Source of the DNA: CAXSEA01 sp964235675
GTDB taxonomy: Bacteria > Armatimonadota > Armatimonadia > Armatimonadales > Capsulimonadaceae
Direction: 5' to 3'
Length of the DNA stretch: 11,169 nt
Assembly (NCBI GenBank): GCA_964235675.1
Contig: CAXSEA010000110.1
Location: forward strand, 1-11,169
Part shown: positions 1 to 7,381 of the stretch, one piece after another
How the letters are laid out: each line of letters begins with the position of its first letter
Numbering within the stretch: position 1 is the first letter of the stretch
Made by a program: the position numbers and the translations under genes
The notes under the pieces: generated by a model
What the model was told of the DNA's origin: nothing
What the model saw: only the letters and a program-made list of their open reading frames with translations
Databases searched by the model: none

Positions 1-2207
1 CAGGCAAGGGCTAGGCCATCGTAGGTACTGGTGCCGCGTCCGACTTCGTCCAGAATGACCAGGCTGCGGTCGGTGGCGTTGTTGAGGATGTTGGCGGTTT
101 CGCTCATCTCGACCATGAAGGTGGATTGGCCGGAGGCGAGATCGTCCTGCGCGCCGACTCTAGTGAAGATGCGATCCACCACGCCGATGCGGGCTTCATC
201 GGCGGGGACAAAGGAGCCGATTTGGGCCATGAGGACGCATAGGGCGACCTGGCGTAGGTAGGTGGACTTTCCGGCGGCGTTAGGGCCGGTGATGATGTGG
301 AGACGCTGGGTATCGGCGTCGAGGTAGGCATCGTTCGGGACGAACAGGGTGCCGGTTTGCAGCTGCTCGACGACGGGATGGCGGGCGTTGCGCAGGTGGA
401 GGGTGTTTTCCTCGATGAGAATCGGGCGGACGTAGCCGCTGAAGGCGGCGACTTCGGCAAGGCTGGCGAGGGCGTCGCAGCGGGAAACGGCTTGCGAGAG
501 ACGGACGAGGTCGCTGGAATAGCGGTCGGCGACTTGGGCGCGGATTTCGCCGAAGAGAGTGTATTCGAGGTCGCAAATGCGCTCGTCGGCGCTCAGAACC
601 TGGGCTTCGCGCTCTTTGAGGGCGGGGGTGATGTAGCGTTCGGCGTTTACGGTGGTTTGCTTGCGGATGTACTCGGGCGGGACTTGCTCGGAGTAGGCTT
701 TGCTGATTTCGATGTAGTAGCCGAAAACGTTGTTGTAGCCGACTTTCAGTTGCTTGATGCCGGTTTTGACGCGCTCTTCTTCCTCGATGCCGGCGATGAA
801 GGCGCGTCCGCCGGAGCGGAGATCACGGAGGGCGTCGAGGTCGGGCGAGTAGCCGGATTTAATGAGGCCGCCGTCGCGGAGGGTGAGCGGGGGCTCGTCG
901 TCGATGGATTTCGTCAGTAGGTCACGCAGGTCGGCAGGGGCTTGAGCGAGGCGTTGGCGGTAGCCATGCAAGACGCTGCCTTGCGGGGCGCGCTCTAAAG
1001 AAGCGGCGAGTTGCTCGATGTTCTCCAGGGAGTTGCGGAGGCTGACCAGGTCGCGGGCGTTGGCCATGCCGGCGCAGGCGCGGGCGGTGAGGCGCTCCAG
1101 GTCGGCGATGCCGCGCAGGGCGTCTCGGGCGTCGCCGCGCAGGATGGAATCGGCGACAAAATCGGCGACTCCGTCGTGGCGGGCCTTGATCTTGTCTAAT
1201 GCTAATAGAGGCTGCTCCAACCAGCGGCGTAGGCGTCGACCGCCCTGGGGCGTGACTGTTCTATCCAGCAGGTGCAGGAGGCTTTTGGCGCGGCTGCCGT
1301 CGAGCTGGGATTGGGTAAGCTCCAGGTTGCGGCGGGTGGCGGCGTCGAGAGCCATGTGGCCTTCGCCGGAGTAGACGGCGAGCGTGCGGATATGCGGGAG
1401 TGCGCTGGAGTGGGTCTGGCGGACATAGTCGAGCAGCAGGGCGGCGGCTTCCACGCCGGCGGTCATCTCCTCGCAGCCGAAGCCGCGCAGGCTTTGAGTG
1501 CCGAAGTGCTCCAGAAGCTGCTGGCGGGGGGTGCGGCGCAGGTCGTGGAGATCGTGGACAGTAACGATTCCGCCGGTGGCGCGTTTGATCGGCTCCGAAA
1601 GGCGCTCCTCCATCTCCGGGGTGATGAGGCATTCGGCGGGCTGGAGGCGGGCGATCTCGTCAATGAGGCGCTGGTCGCCGCCGAGCGCGTCGGAGGCGCC
1701 ATCGACACCGTTTTCGGTGCGCTCGACTTCGCCGGTGAGGAATTCGCCGGTGCTGATGTCGAGCACGCCGATGCCGCTGGGGACGCGGTCGCCGGTGATG
1801 GCGGCGACCAGGAAGTTGTTGCGCTTGGCTTCGAGGAGAGCGTCTTCCATGACGGTGCCGGGCGTCACGACGCGGGTAATTTTGCGCTTCACTAAGCCTT
1901 TGGCGGTTTTGGGGTCTTCCACTTGCTCGCAGATGGCGACGCGGTGGCCTTTGGAGAGCAGGCGGGCCATGTAGCGCTCGACGGCGTGGTGAGGCACTCC
2001 GGCCATGGGCATGCGGATACCGAGCAGCTTTTCCTCGCGTCCGGTGAGGGTGATTTCGAGGTCGCGAGCGACGGATTTGGCGTCGTCGCCGTAGGCCTCG
2101 TAGAAGTCGCCGACTCGCATCAGGAGCAGGACGCCGGGGCGCTGCTCCTTGATTTCGAAATACTGGCGCATCATGGGCGTCAGGGCGTTAAGGTCGTATT
2201 CGGGCAT
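1..2207 (-). CDS. mutS: DNA mismatch repair protein MutS (5' part, runs off the window)
   Basis: Mismatch-recognition ATPase of methyl-independent/MutL-dependent repair; it binds mispaired DNA and recruits MutL. Frame is open from ATG at 2207 to the window edge: 735 codons, so roughly the last 100-150 residues are missing. The N-terminal mismatch-binding domain has the F-x-E wedge motif (VGDFYEAYGDDA, F35 and E37). The connector and lever/clamp domains follow, including the NNVFGYYIEISKAY stretch typical of MutS. Walker A is GPNAAGKST at about 641-649 and Walker B plus signature LDEVGRGTSTYDG at about 719-731. These are MutS1 features; MutS2 would lack the wedge domain. I translated it through by hand and saw no frameshift or stop. 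No clear Shine-Dalgarno precedes the ATG. It is divergent from the RRM gene. The Walker A has Ala where most MutS proteins have Met (GPNM). Confidence 0.97.
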   Translation of the reverse strand, partial: MPEYDLNALTPMMRQYFEIKEQRPGVLLLMRVGDFYEAYGDDAKSVARDLEITLTGREEKLLGIRMPMAGVPHHAVERYMARLLSKGHRVAICEQVEDPKTAKGLVKRKITRVVTPGTVMEDALLEAKRNNFLVAAITGDRVPSGIGVLDISTGEFLTGEVERTENGVDGASDALGGDQRLIDEIARLQPAECLITPEMEERLSEPIKRATGGIVTVHDLHDLRRTPRQQLLEHFGTQSLRGFGCEEMTAGVEAAALLLDYVRQTHSSALPHIRTLAVYSGEGHMALDAATRRNLELTQSQLDGSRAKSLLHLLDRTVTPQGGRRLRRWLEQPLLALDKIKARHDGVADFVADSILRGDARDALRGIADLERLTARACAGMANARDLVSLRNSLENIEQLAASLERAPQGSVLHGYRQRLAQAPADLRDLLTKSIDDEPPLTLRDGGLIKSGYSPDLDALRDLRSGGRAFIAGIEEEERVKTGIKQLKVGYNNVFGYYIEISKAYSEQVPPEYIRKQTTVNAERYITPALKEREAQVLSADERICDLEYTLFGEIRAQVADRYSSDLVRLSQAVSRCDALASLAEVAAFSGYVRPILIEENTLHLRNARHPVVEQLQTGTLFVPNDAYLDADTQRLHIITGPNAAGKSTYLRQVALCVLMAQIGSFVPADEARIGVVDRIFTRVGAQDDLASGQSTFMVEMSETANILNNATDRSLVILDEVGRGTSTYDGLALA

Positions 2208-2286
2208 GGTTGCAGTGCGTTCGGACGGGCGGAAAGGAAGCGAAAATTGGTTTGGGCGAGGCGGCTGAGGTGATTGCCGTTCCCCT

Positions 2287-2292
2287 ATTTTA
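2287..2292 (-). promoter_or_regulatory. Putative extended -10 promoter for mutS
   Basis: Read on the minus strand, TAAAAT is preceded by TGC, giving an extended -10 (TGnTAAAAT). There is no good -35 at 17 nt, which extended -10 promoters can tolerate. A transcript would start near 2280, about 73 nt before the mutS ATG. Based on motif only. Confidence 0.4.
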
Positions 2293-2353
2293 GCATATCG
2301 GCAGGTTGGAAGCCGGAGCGCCATGCGGGTACGCGATGGCTGCAATTCGCCTC

Positions 2354-2382
2354 TTGACAGGAATCGCGCGGACTATTACAAT
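2354..2382 (+). promoter_or_regulatory. Strong sigma-70 promoter for the RRM gene
   Basis: TTGACA (2354-2359, perfect -35) is separated by exactly 17 bp from TACAAT (2377-2382, 5/6 of the -10 consensus). Transcription would start near 2389, so the RRM mRNA would carry a leader of about 255 nt before the GTG at 2644. It is the best promoter-like sequence in the window. Confidence 0.75.
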
Positions 2383-2643
2383 AACCGAGTCCAACTTGGC
2401 GCAAGTTAGCCGCTAGTCGGTGGGTTCAGGACAGTCAGATCCAGTATCAGGCGACCGTAGTTTTGTTTCGGTTCAATAAGTCAACCTGGCTGATTGCTGA
2501 AGGTTAGGTAAGTAGTAAGTTGATGGATGGGATGCGTCCCCACGTAAGCTCTTTGGACTTCGGAGCGCGAGGCTGAAGCGTCGGGAACGCACATTTAGAA
2601 GTAATTCACTTAGCACAGCTAGAGTTTACTAGGAGATTCGGAA

Positions 2644-3117
2644 GTGGCAATTCGCTTGTATGTAGGCAACCTGTCCTACCAGACTACGCAGGAAGATTTG
2701 GCTCAGACCTTCGCTGAGGCCGGAAACGTCACCAACGCGACCGTAATGACCGACCGCTACAGCGGCCAGTCGCGCGGCTTCGGGTTTGTCGAGATGGCGA
2801 CCGATGAGGAAGCGCAAAACGCGGTCCGCATGTACAACGGCTTTAACATGGGCGGACGCGCGCTGGTTGTCAATGAGGCTCGCCCCCGTGAGCAGCAGGG
2901 CGGCGGCGGTGGCGGCGGATTCCGCAGCGGCGGTGGTGGTGGCGGCTACGGCGGCGGCGGCAACAGCGGCGGCGGCGGTGGTGGCGGCTACAGCGGTGGC
3001 GGTGGTGGCGGCGGCTACGGCGGCGGTGGTGGCGGACGCGGCGGTGGTCGCAGCGGCGGCGGCGGCGGCGGTGGACGAGACGACCGCGCGGACCGCTACG
3101 AGCGCGACCGCTACTAG
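2644..3117 (+). CDS. Single-RRM glycine-rich RNA-binding protein
   Basis: 157-residue RNA-binding protein with one RNA recognition motif (about residues 3-80). RNP2 is LYVGNL (5-10) and RNP1 is RGFGFVEM (44-51), the latter ending in Met rather than the usual aromatic. The remainder (about 85-157) is a low-complexity Gly-rich tail with interspersed Ser, Tyr and Arg (GGYGGGG, GRGGGR) and a charged end, DDRADRYERDRY. This is the architecture of the bacterial and cyanobacterial Rbp family, often cold-induced and thought to bind mRNA in the cytoplasm; that role is inferred from the family. Start is GTG at 2644 with AGGAG at 2631-2635, 8 nt upstream. It is monocistronic: strong upstream promoter, long leader, strong terminator after it. 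The tail's GGC/GGT runs create long spurious frames on both strands. Confidence 0.93.
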   Translation: MAIRLYVGNLSYQTTQEDLAQTFAEAGNVTNATVMTDRYSGQSRGFGFVEMATDEEAQNAVRMYNGFNMGGRALVVNEARPREQQGGGGGGGFRSGGGGGGYGGGGNSGGGGGGGYSGGGGGGGYGGGGGGRGGGRSGGGGGGGRDDRADRYERDRY

Positions 3118-3167
3118 GCGGAGTTTAGACGCTTGTTTGGCGAGCGTTGGTTTACAATCAAATATGG

Positions 3168-3200
3168 AAAAGGCCGAAGCGATTTGCTTCGGCCTTTTTT
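3168..3200 (+). terminator. Rho-independent terminator of the RRM gene
   Basis: Perfect stem GGCCGAAGC (3172-3180) / GCTTCGGCC (3186-3194) with loop GATTT, extended by four A-T pairs and followed by six T residues (3195-3200). It sits about 50 bp after the RRM stop codon. Confidence 0.93.
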
Positions 3201-3236
3201 GGCAAACCCTGTTTGGCGTTTTGGCCACCGTACTAC

Positions 3237-3302
3237 CCATCCGGTATCTGGCTACCGTTCCACCCATCCGGCCTCTCAGCCACCTTCCCTGAAAGGGAAG
3301 GA
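3237..3302. repeat. Dispersed ~67-bp repeat, copy A
   Basis: Aligns by eye at about 70% identity, same orientation, with 6164-6231. Shared blocks are an ATCCGG start, a TTCCACC-ATCCG middle and a terminal hairpin CCTTCCCT/AGGGAAGG (3283-3290 / 3294-3301, loop GAA). Lying about 75 bp beyond the rhomboid stop codon, the hairpin might also act as its 3' end, though no T-run follows on the minus strand. Confidence 0.7.
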
Positions 3303-3377
3303 ATGTTCGTATGGCGTAGGGATAATTTGTAGCTGAACGCCAGGATTGGCAAGCACTTGTTGCTAGTGATCGGGAGG

Positions 3378-4418
3378 CTAGCCGTTTGGGCGGACGGTGT
3401 CGGGGCTGGGTGGGGGTTCGGAGGGAGTGCGGGCGGGGCGATTTAGCGCGTTGCAGCGGTTCAGCAGGAGTTGGGGGATTGTTACGCCCATGGCGAGGCA
3501 TTTTTCGTGCAGCGCCGTGGCACGTTGGCGGTCACAGTCGTCGACGGCTCTTTCGAGGAGTGCCACCAGGCCGTTGCTCGTGCTTGGAGAATCGCGCTCG
3601 CTGTGCGCTGCCGTGGAGGATGCGCCGGGGACGCCGTAGGTAGGCTGTCGGCGCGGGGCGCTGATGGGCTTACGGGAGTTCAAGCGAAAGTTGCGGACGT
3701 GCTTGGCGACGAGGCCGAGAAGCACGCCGACGATGAAGCCGCCGATATGCGTAAAATAGGCAACCCCGCTGGTGTCGTCGTGGGCGAGCGACATCGCCGC
3801 GCCATAGACGGTTTGCGCCAGCCAGAGCGCGATGCCGAAGACGGCGGGGATTTGAAGAAGCTGGCGGTTTTGACCGGTCAAAAATCCCATCGACCAGAAT
3901 AGCTTGAGCGGGCGGTTCGCCGCAAAGACCGTGAAGAGGCCGAGCACTGCGGAGATGGCTCCCGACGCGCCCACGACCGGGACATAAGCGTCCGACGAGT
4001 TTCCCGCGACGTGCATCACGATGGCCGAATTGATGACGCCGGCCGCCGCGCCTCCGACAACGTACAGCGCGGCATATAGCGGGCTGCCCAGCTTTTCCTC
4101 GACGGAAGGGCCAAAAAGATAGAGATAGAGCATGTTCCAGAGCACGTGCGCGCCGCTGACGTGCAGGAAGGTGTAGGTGACGAGCTGGAGAGGATCGACG
4201 TCCGCCGGAACAAGGCCGTAATCGTTGAAGGCTTGGATCGGCTCGATCAGGCCGCGCGATAAGGAGATGTGGGTTGCCAGGAACACCGCGACGTTCGCCG
4301 CGAGCAGGAGCATGGTTACCGGGGCCCGGCGCAGCGGCGGGACGACGCCGACGGCGTAGGGCAGCGGCAGGGCGGCGAGCACGACTAAAGTCACCAGCAA
4401 CGGCAAAAAAGCGCTCAA
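3378..4418 (-). CDS. Rhomboid-family intramembrane serine protease
   Basis: Polytopic inner-membrane protein expected to cleave membrane-spanning substrates within the bilayer. It is 346 residues. The core (about 33-240) shows the rhomboid hallmarks: HVSGAHVLWNM (His86/His91/Asn95 region), the catalytic GASG motif (Ser152) and the second dyad residue in FTHIGG (His224). An extra N-terminal hydrophobic helix (about 4-26) precedes the core. A C-terminal cytosolic-looking tail of about 100 residues is Pro/Ser-rich and ends in PPPSPDTVRPNG; I do not recognise a domain in it. The start is TTG at 4418, overlapping the TGA of the upstream gene by 4 bp, so translation is probably coupled. TTG (residue 5) and GTG (residue 9) are alternative starts. 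Substrate unknown; the coupled upstream membrane protein is a candidate partner. Confidence 0.9.
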   Translation of the reverse strand: MSAFLPLLVTLVVLAALPLPYAVGVVPPLRRAPVTMLLLAANVAVFLATHISLSRGLIEPIQAFNDYGLVPADVDPLQLVTYTFLHVSGAHVLWNMLYLYLFGPSVEEKLGSPLYAALYVVGGAAAGVINSAIVMHVAGNSSDAYVPVVGASGAISAVLGLFTVFAANRPLKLFWSMGFLTGQNRQLLQIPAVFGIALWLAQTVYGAAMSLAHDDTSGVAYFTHIGGFIVGVLLGLVAKHVRNFRLNSRKPISAPRRQPTYGVPGASSTAAHSERDSPSTSNGLVALLERAVDDCDRQRATALHEKCLAMGVTIPQLLLNRCNALNRPARTPSEPPPSPDTVRPNG

Positions 4419-6106
4419 TGCGCGCGACCCGATCCGTTGGAAAAGTATTGCTTGACTAGGTTGCGGTAGGCAGCCGGGATGCGCGGTTTCTGCTCGACGT
4501 CGCTTGGGTCCGGAGCGCCGGGCGACGAGCTAGTGGCGGCTTGGCCGTCGCCGAAGGGTACCGTGGAGCCGTTCGCGCCTGCCGCGCCGGGGCGGAAACT
4601 TGGCCGTTGCGAGTGTGACGTCGGCACTTCTTTCAGGCCGCCGCCGCTTGCTTTGGGGAGCCGAAAGGAAAAGTGGGAGCGATTTGCCACGGTCGGTAGA
4701 TCGCGCGGCTGGATGGGCAGCGGCTTGCCGTGGCCGCCGGTAGCAAAGGGGCTGTTCGGGTGCGTGGGGGCGTTCGCGCGGTTTTGATTTTGCCCGGACA
4801 AGTCCCCTTTGCTGGAGTTCGCGGGATGCGCGGGATTACCGTTTTGCGGTGAGCCGTTTGCTTTCGAGGGTTGGCTGCCCTGCCCTTTTCCTTGTGGCTG
4901 CTGCCCGGTTTTTTGCCTTTGACCCGCTTGACCGCCGCTTTTTGATTGCGGCTTGGGAGAGTTTGCGGATGACGGCTTGCCGGATTTTGCACCAGACGGA
5001 TTTGACTTGTTCGCGCTGCCTTGCTGCCCTGAGTTTCCTTGCCGGCGGTTTCCTGTTCCGGATTGCCGGCGCGGTTTTGGCGCGATGCTGCTGCGGCTCG
5101 TTTGCTGGCCGGGAGAGTGAGCGGAGTGGTTCGCCGCTCCAGGCGCGTGGGCACCTTGTCGGCTCATCTGCTGCTGCCTCTGCGCGGGGCTATGCGATGC
5201 GTTGGCGTGAGCGGGAGCGCTGCCGCCGGTTTTCGCGCTGGCGGTGGGCTGAGTATTGTTTCCAGCCGTGGGCGCGCCTGCGGGCGTTTGGCTTGGCTGA
5301 GGGTTGCCGCCGCCGGGTGATTGGGCGGAGTTTTTATTCTGAGACTGAGATGTGCTTGGGTGACCAGGCGACGCATGGCTGCCGCTACTTTGCGGCGTCG
5401 GGCGCGGCTGCGTAGGAGTGGAGGCAGTCGGCTTTGTTTTCGGCGGCGCTGCCGACGGCTTTGGCGCGGCGGCGGGATTGCTTTTCGCCGGGACGGTGAC
5501 CAGGTGGCGCTCGCCGGTCATTTCTTGGAAGGCGCTAGATTGGGATTGCTTGCCGGACAGCGCGAAGCCGAAGACATGCGGCGCGTGCCAGAACCAGAGG
5601 GCGAATGTGGCGACGAGAGCGACGGCGGCCAGCGCGGTGTCGCGCTTTAGGGGGAAGATCGCGGGCAGGTCGATGGCCCAGAGGGCGGTGAGAGCGTCGC
5701 GGGTGAGCAGCGCCAGCATGCGCGGCGAAGCAAGCGACGAGGCGGAGGCGTCTACGGCGGAGGCGACGCGCTCCTGGAGGCCGCCGCGCGAGTCGGCGAG
5801 CTGGGCGAGCTGAGGCAGCGGCAGCCGAACGGCCAAGCATCGGATTGCCGCCGCGATGATGGGAATCGCGAGAAGGCAGACGGACGAAATTAAGCGTGTT
5901 GCGCTAGAGAAGTACGGCTTTGCGACCAGCAATACAACGAGCGCGACGATGTCGGTCGCGAGCGCGCCGACCCAGTACCAGCGAAGAAACAGGCGCAGGA
6001 GCACGCGGCTTCGCACGGGAGCCAGGGCGGAGGCGAGCGATTGCGGAGCTTCGTCGATGAGAAGCGTTTGCGGTTTTGTCAGGCTGGGGCGCTCGGCGAT
6101 GCTCAT
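4415..6106 (-). CDS. Membrane protein with long Pro/Ser/Gln-rich tail, function unknown
   Basis: 563 residues. Three likely transmembrane segments lie at about 43-63, 71-90 and 156-175. Between the second and third is a helical amphipathic stretch starting near LQERVASAVDAS (110). From about 205 to 450 it is extremely low in complexity, rich in Pro, Ser, Gln, Asn, Gly and Lys, so probably disordered and extracytoplasmic or cytosolic depending on topology. The C-terminus regains order: RIPAAYRNLVKQYFSNG (about 541-557). A YRxLVxxYF end after a membrane head resembles hypothetical proteins I associate with MoxR/DUF58-type gene clusters, but that is a weak recollection and no MoxR or DUF58 gene is in the window. 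ATG at 6106 is the chosen start. It is the first gene of a two-gene unit with the rhomboid protease (4-bp overlap). I do not assign a function. Confidence 0.85.
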   Translation of the reverse strand: MSIAERPSLTKPQTLLIDEAPQSLASALAPVRSRVLLRLFLRWYWVGALATDIVALVVLLVAKPYFSSATRLISSVCLLAIPIIAAAIRCLAVRLPLPQLAQLADSRGGLQERVASAVDASASSLASPRMLALLTRDALTALWAIDLPAIFPLKRDTALAAVALVATFALWFWHAPHVFGFALSGKQSQSSAFQEMTGERHLVTVPAKSNPAAAPKPSAAPPKTKPTASTPTQPRPTPQSSGSHASPGHPSTSQSQNKNSAQSPGGGNPQPSQTPAGAPTAGNNTQPTASAKTGGSAPAHANASHSPAQRQQQMSRQGAHAPGAANHSAHSPGQQTSRSSIAPKPRRQSGTGNRRQGNSGQQGSANKSNPSGAKSGKPSSANSPKPQSKSGGQAGQRQKTGQQPQGKGQGSQPSKANGSPQNGNPAHPANSSKGDLSGQNQNRANAPTHPNSPFATGGHGKPLPIQPRDLPTVANRSHFSFRLPKASGGGLKEVPTSHSQRPSFRPGAAGANGSTVPFGDGQAATSSSPGAPDPSDVEQKPRIPAAYRNLVKQYFSNGSGRAH

Positions 6107-6108
6107 GC

Positions 6109-6120
6109 TCTATTGTATCA
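6109..6120 (-). promoter_or_regulatory. Possible -10 element just upstream of the membrane-protein gene
   Basis: On the minus strand TACAAT ends only five bases before the ATG at 6106. If used, transcription would start at or beside the start codon, giving a leaderless or nearly leaderless mRNA. No good -35 is visible; ACTTTT at 16 bp is poor. Low confidence. Confidence 0.25.
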
Positions 6121-6163
6121 GCCGGTGGGGATAAAAAGTTTCTTCAACAGGGTTGGGGAGGCT

Positions 6164-6231
6164 CTATCCGGCTTTACAGCCACCTTTCCACCTATCCGTC
6201 ACATTGTGACACCTTCCCTAAAAGGGAAGGA
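6164..6231. repeat. Dispersed ~67-bp repeat, copy B
   Basis: Second copy of the repeat at 3237-3302, same orientation. The terminal hairpin is CCTTCCCT (6212-6219) / AGGGAAGG (6223-6230), loop AAA. This copy also holds a small palindrome GTCACA-T-TGTGAC (6198-6210) that copy A lacks. The two copies flank the membrane-protein/rhomboid pair. Confidence 0.7.
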
Positions 6232-6358
6232 CTAATAGGTGGCGCTTGGGCAGTCTGTCTGTTGAGCAGGTGACAAATTCAGATGGAGCTTAATTTTGCT
6301 TGTTTGATTTCGAGGGGCGCGGGGCGGCTTGGAGACCCTTCGGCAGAAGAAAGCTAGA

Positions 6359-6516
6359 AGCTGTTTCAAAAGCCGCCGCGTAGGGATGAAGGGGCATTCG
6401 GCTCCTCTGCGGGGTGAACTCGCTCCGCTCAAACAGGCACTCCTCGCTCCGCCGAATGCCCCTTCATCCCTACGCTTAGGCACCTCCAAAAGCTACTTGC
6501 GACTTTTGAAATAGCT
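6359..6516. repeat. Large palindromic element (MITE-like or dispersed repeat)
   Basis: The core has perfect 24-bp inverted arms at 6379-6402 and 6451-6474 (arm contains GGGATGAAGGGGCATTC) around a 48-nt GC-rich loop. Outside are imperfect inverted ends AGCTGTTTCAAAAG (6359-6372) and CTTTTGAAATAGCT (6503-6516), 13 of 14 matching. A further hairpin AAAAGCTA / TAGCTTTT (6488-6495 / 6512-6519) lies in the right flank. No transposase, no clear target duplication. It lies about 55 bp after the glycosyltransferase stop and could stop transcription from either side. Confidence 0.8.
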
Positions 6517-6571
6517 TTTAAGAGGGACACTGCGGGCGAACGAATTTGAAGGATGGCGTTGGCGCGAGGGC

Positions 6572-7381
6572 TTATGCGGCGGTTCTAATCTCTTCGGCGG
6601 CGTCTTGGGGAGACGTGGTAGAGGCGTGCCCGCGCCGGCGCAGTATGATCAGCGCGAGTTTGGCGAGGTGAGGCATATCGCGGACGATGTAGCGGCTTCC
6701 GAGGCGGCGGGGCTCTTGCACCAGGCGGTACAGCCATTCCACGCCGCCGCTCCGTGCCCAGGCGGGGGCGCGGCGCACGCGGCCGGCGGCCATGTCGAAG
6801 GAGGCTCCGACGCCGATCGAGACGGGCACGCCGAGCCGGCTTTTGTGGCGGGCGATCCATTTTTCCTGCTTGGGCGAGCCGAGGCCGACGAAAAGGATGT
6901 CGGGCTTGGCGTCTTGGATCGAACGGATGATATGGGCTTCCTCGTCCGGCGTTCCGAATTTTCCGATGGGCGGGCAGTAGCATCCAACGATCTGGACATT
7001 CGGGTAGCGGGCGCGGAGGATTTCGGCGGCGCTATCGGCGCTGCCGGGCTGGCCGCCGAGGAAATAGAGGCGCAGACCGGTTCGGTGGGAGGCTTCCGCG
7101 AGGTGAATGAAGAGATCGCTGCCGGCGACGCGCTCTTTCAGGGGGGTGCCGGCGAGGCGCGACAGCCAGACCAAGGGCATGCCGTCGGCGACGATCAGGT
7201 CGGCGGATTGGTAGATGCGGCAAAACTCGTCATCGCGCTCCAGTGTCGCCATATGATCCAAGTTGGCGGTGCAGACGAGCGCGGGATGCGTCGATTTTCT
7301 GGCGAGCTGAACAATGGCCTCGACAGCTTCAGGCATGTCAAGGTTATCGAAGCGGATTCCGGCGATGTGGCACGGTTTCAT
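6572..7381 (-). CDS. WecG/TagA/CpsF family glycosyltransferase (GT26)
   Basis: 269-residue glycosyltransferase of the family that adds a sugar (ManNAc/ManNAcA-type in characterised members) to an undecaprenyl-diphosphate-linked acceptor on the cytoplasmic membrane face. Family motifs are clear: TANLDH (38-43), the ADGMP block with the probable catalytic Asp66, LYFLGG (105-110), VGLGSPKQEKWI (165-176) and the C-terminal VGASFDMAAGRVRRAPAWAR (191-210) followed by GVEWLYRLVQEPRR. Length is normal to slightly long, with a basic C-terminal end suited to membrane attachment. ATG at 7381 overlaps the stop of the epsI-like gene by 4 bp (ATGA), so it is the third gene of the exosortase operon. Exact donor and acceptor cannot be read from sequence. 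Confidence 0.94.
   Translation of the reverse strand: MKPCHIAGIRFDNLDMPEAVEAIVQLARKSTHPALVCTANLDHMATLERDDEFCRIYQSADLIVADGMPLVWLSRLAGTPLKERVAGSDLFIHLAEASHRTGLRLYFLGGQPGSADSAAEILRARYPNVQIVGCYCPPIGKFGTPDEEAHIIRSIQDAKPDILFVGLGSPKQEKWIARHKSRLGVPVSIGVGASFDMAAGRVRRAPAWARSGGVEWLYRLVQEPRRLGSRYIVRDMPHLAKLALIILRRRGHASTTSPQDAAEEIRTAA

Larger units (their letters stand above)
2208..2643. other. Divergent intergenic region with a long untranslated leader
   Basis: This 436-bp gap has no credible ORF. It holds the extended -10 of mutS (2287-2292) and the sigma-70 promoter of the RRM gene (2354-2382). The part from about 2389 to 2643 would be a 5' leader. Visible potential structure near its 3' half: GGGA/TCCC with a TGCG loop (2529-2540); GCTC/GAGC around 2548-2566; and an alternative longer-range pairing of GCGTCCCC (2534-2541) with GGGAACGC (2583-2590), with one mismatch, enclosing the second hairpin. 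I do not recognise a known riboswitch class. Confidence 0.6.
6107..6571. other. Repeat-filled intergenic region
   Basis: This 465-bp gap between the glycosyltransferase end and the membrane-protein start has no credible gene. It contains repeat copy B (6164-6231) and the large palindromic element (6359-6516). An open frame at 6232-6489 on the minus strand just reads through the palindrome and has no family features. Confidence 0.75.

Noticed and set aside
297..920. Plus-strand frame of 207 codons inside mutS
   Set aside because: It is opposite an intact MutS frame with conserved motifs; its Gly/Ala/Val/Glu-rich composition is typical of a shadow frame in GC-rich DNA. The same holds for 1272-1895 and 6605-7384.
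2401..2520. Possible tRNA-like GGTTCAAT in the leader
   Set aside because: No acceptor stem or anticodon arm can be paired around it.
2629..3501. Long minus-strand frame (290 codons) across the RRM gene
   Set aside because: It is the antisense shadow of the Gly codon runs, giving Ala/Thr/Val-rich nonsense; the RRM frame has a promoter, ribosome site and motifs.
6232..6489. Minus-strand frame of 85 codons in the palindromic element
   Set aside because: It reads through the inverted repeat and has no family features or plausible start context.
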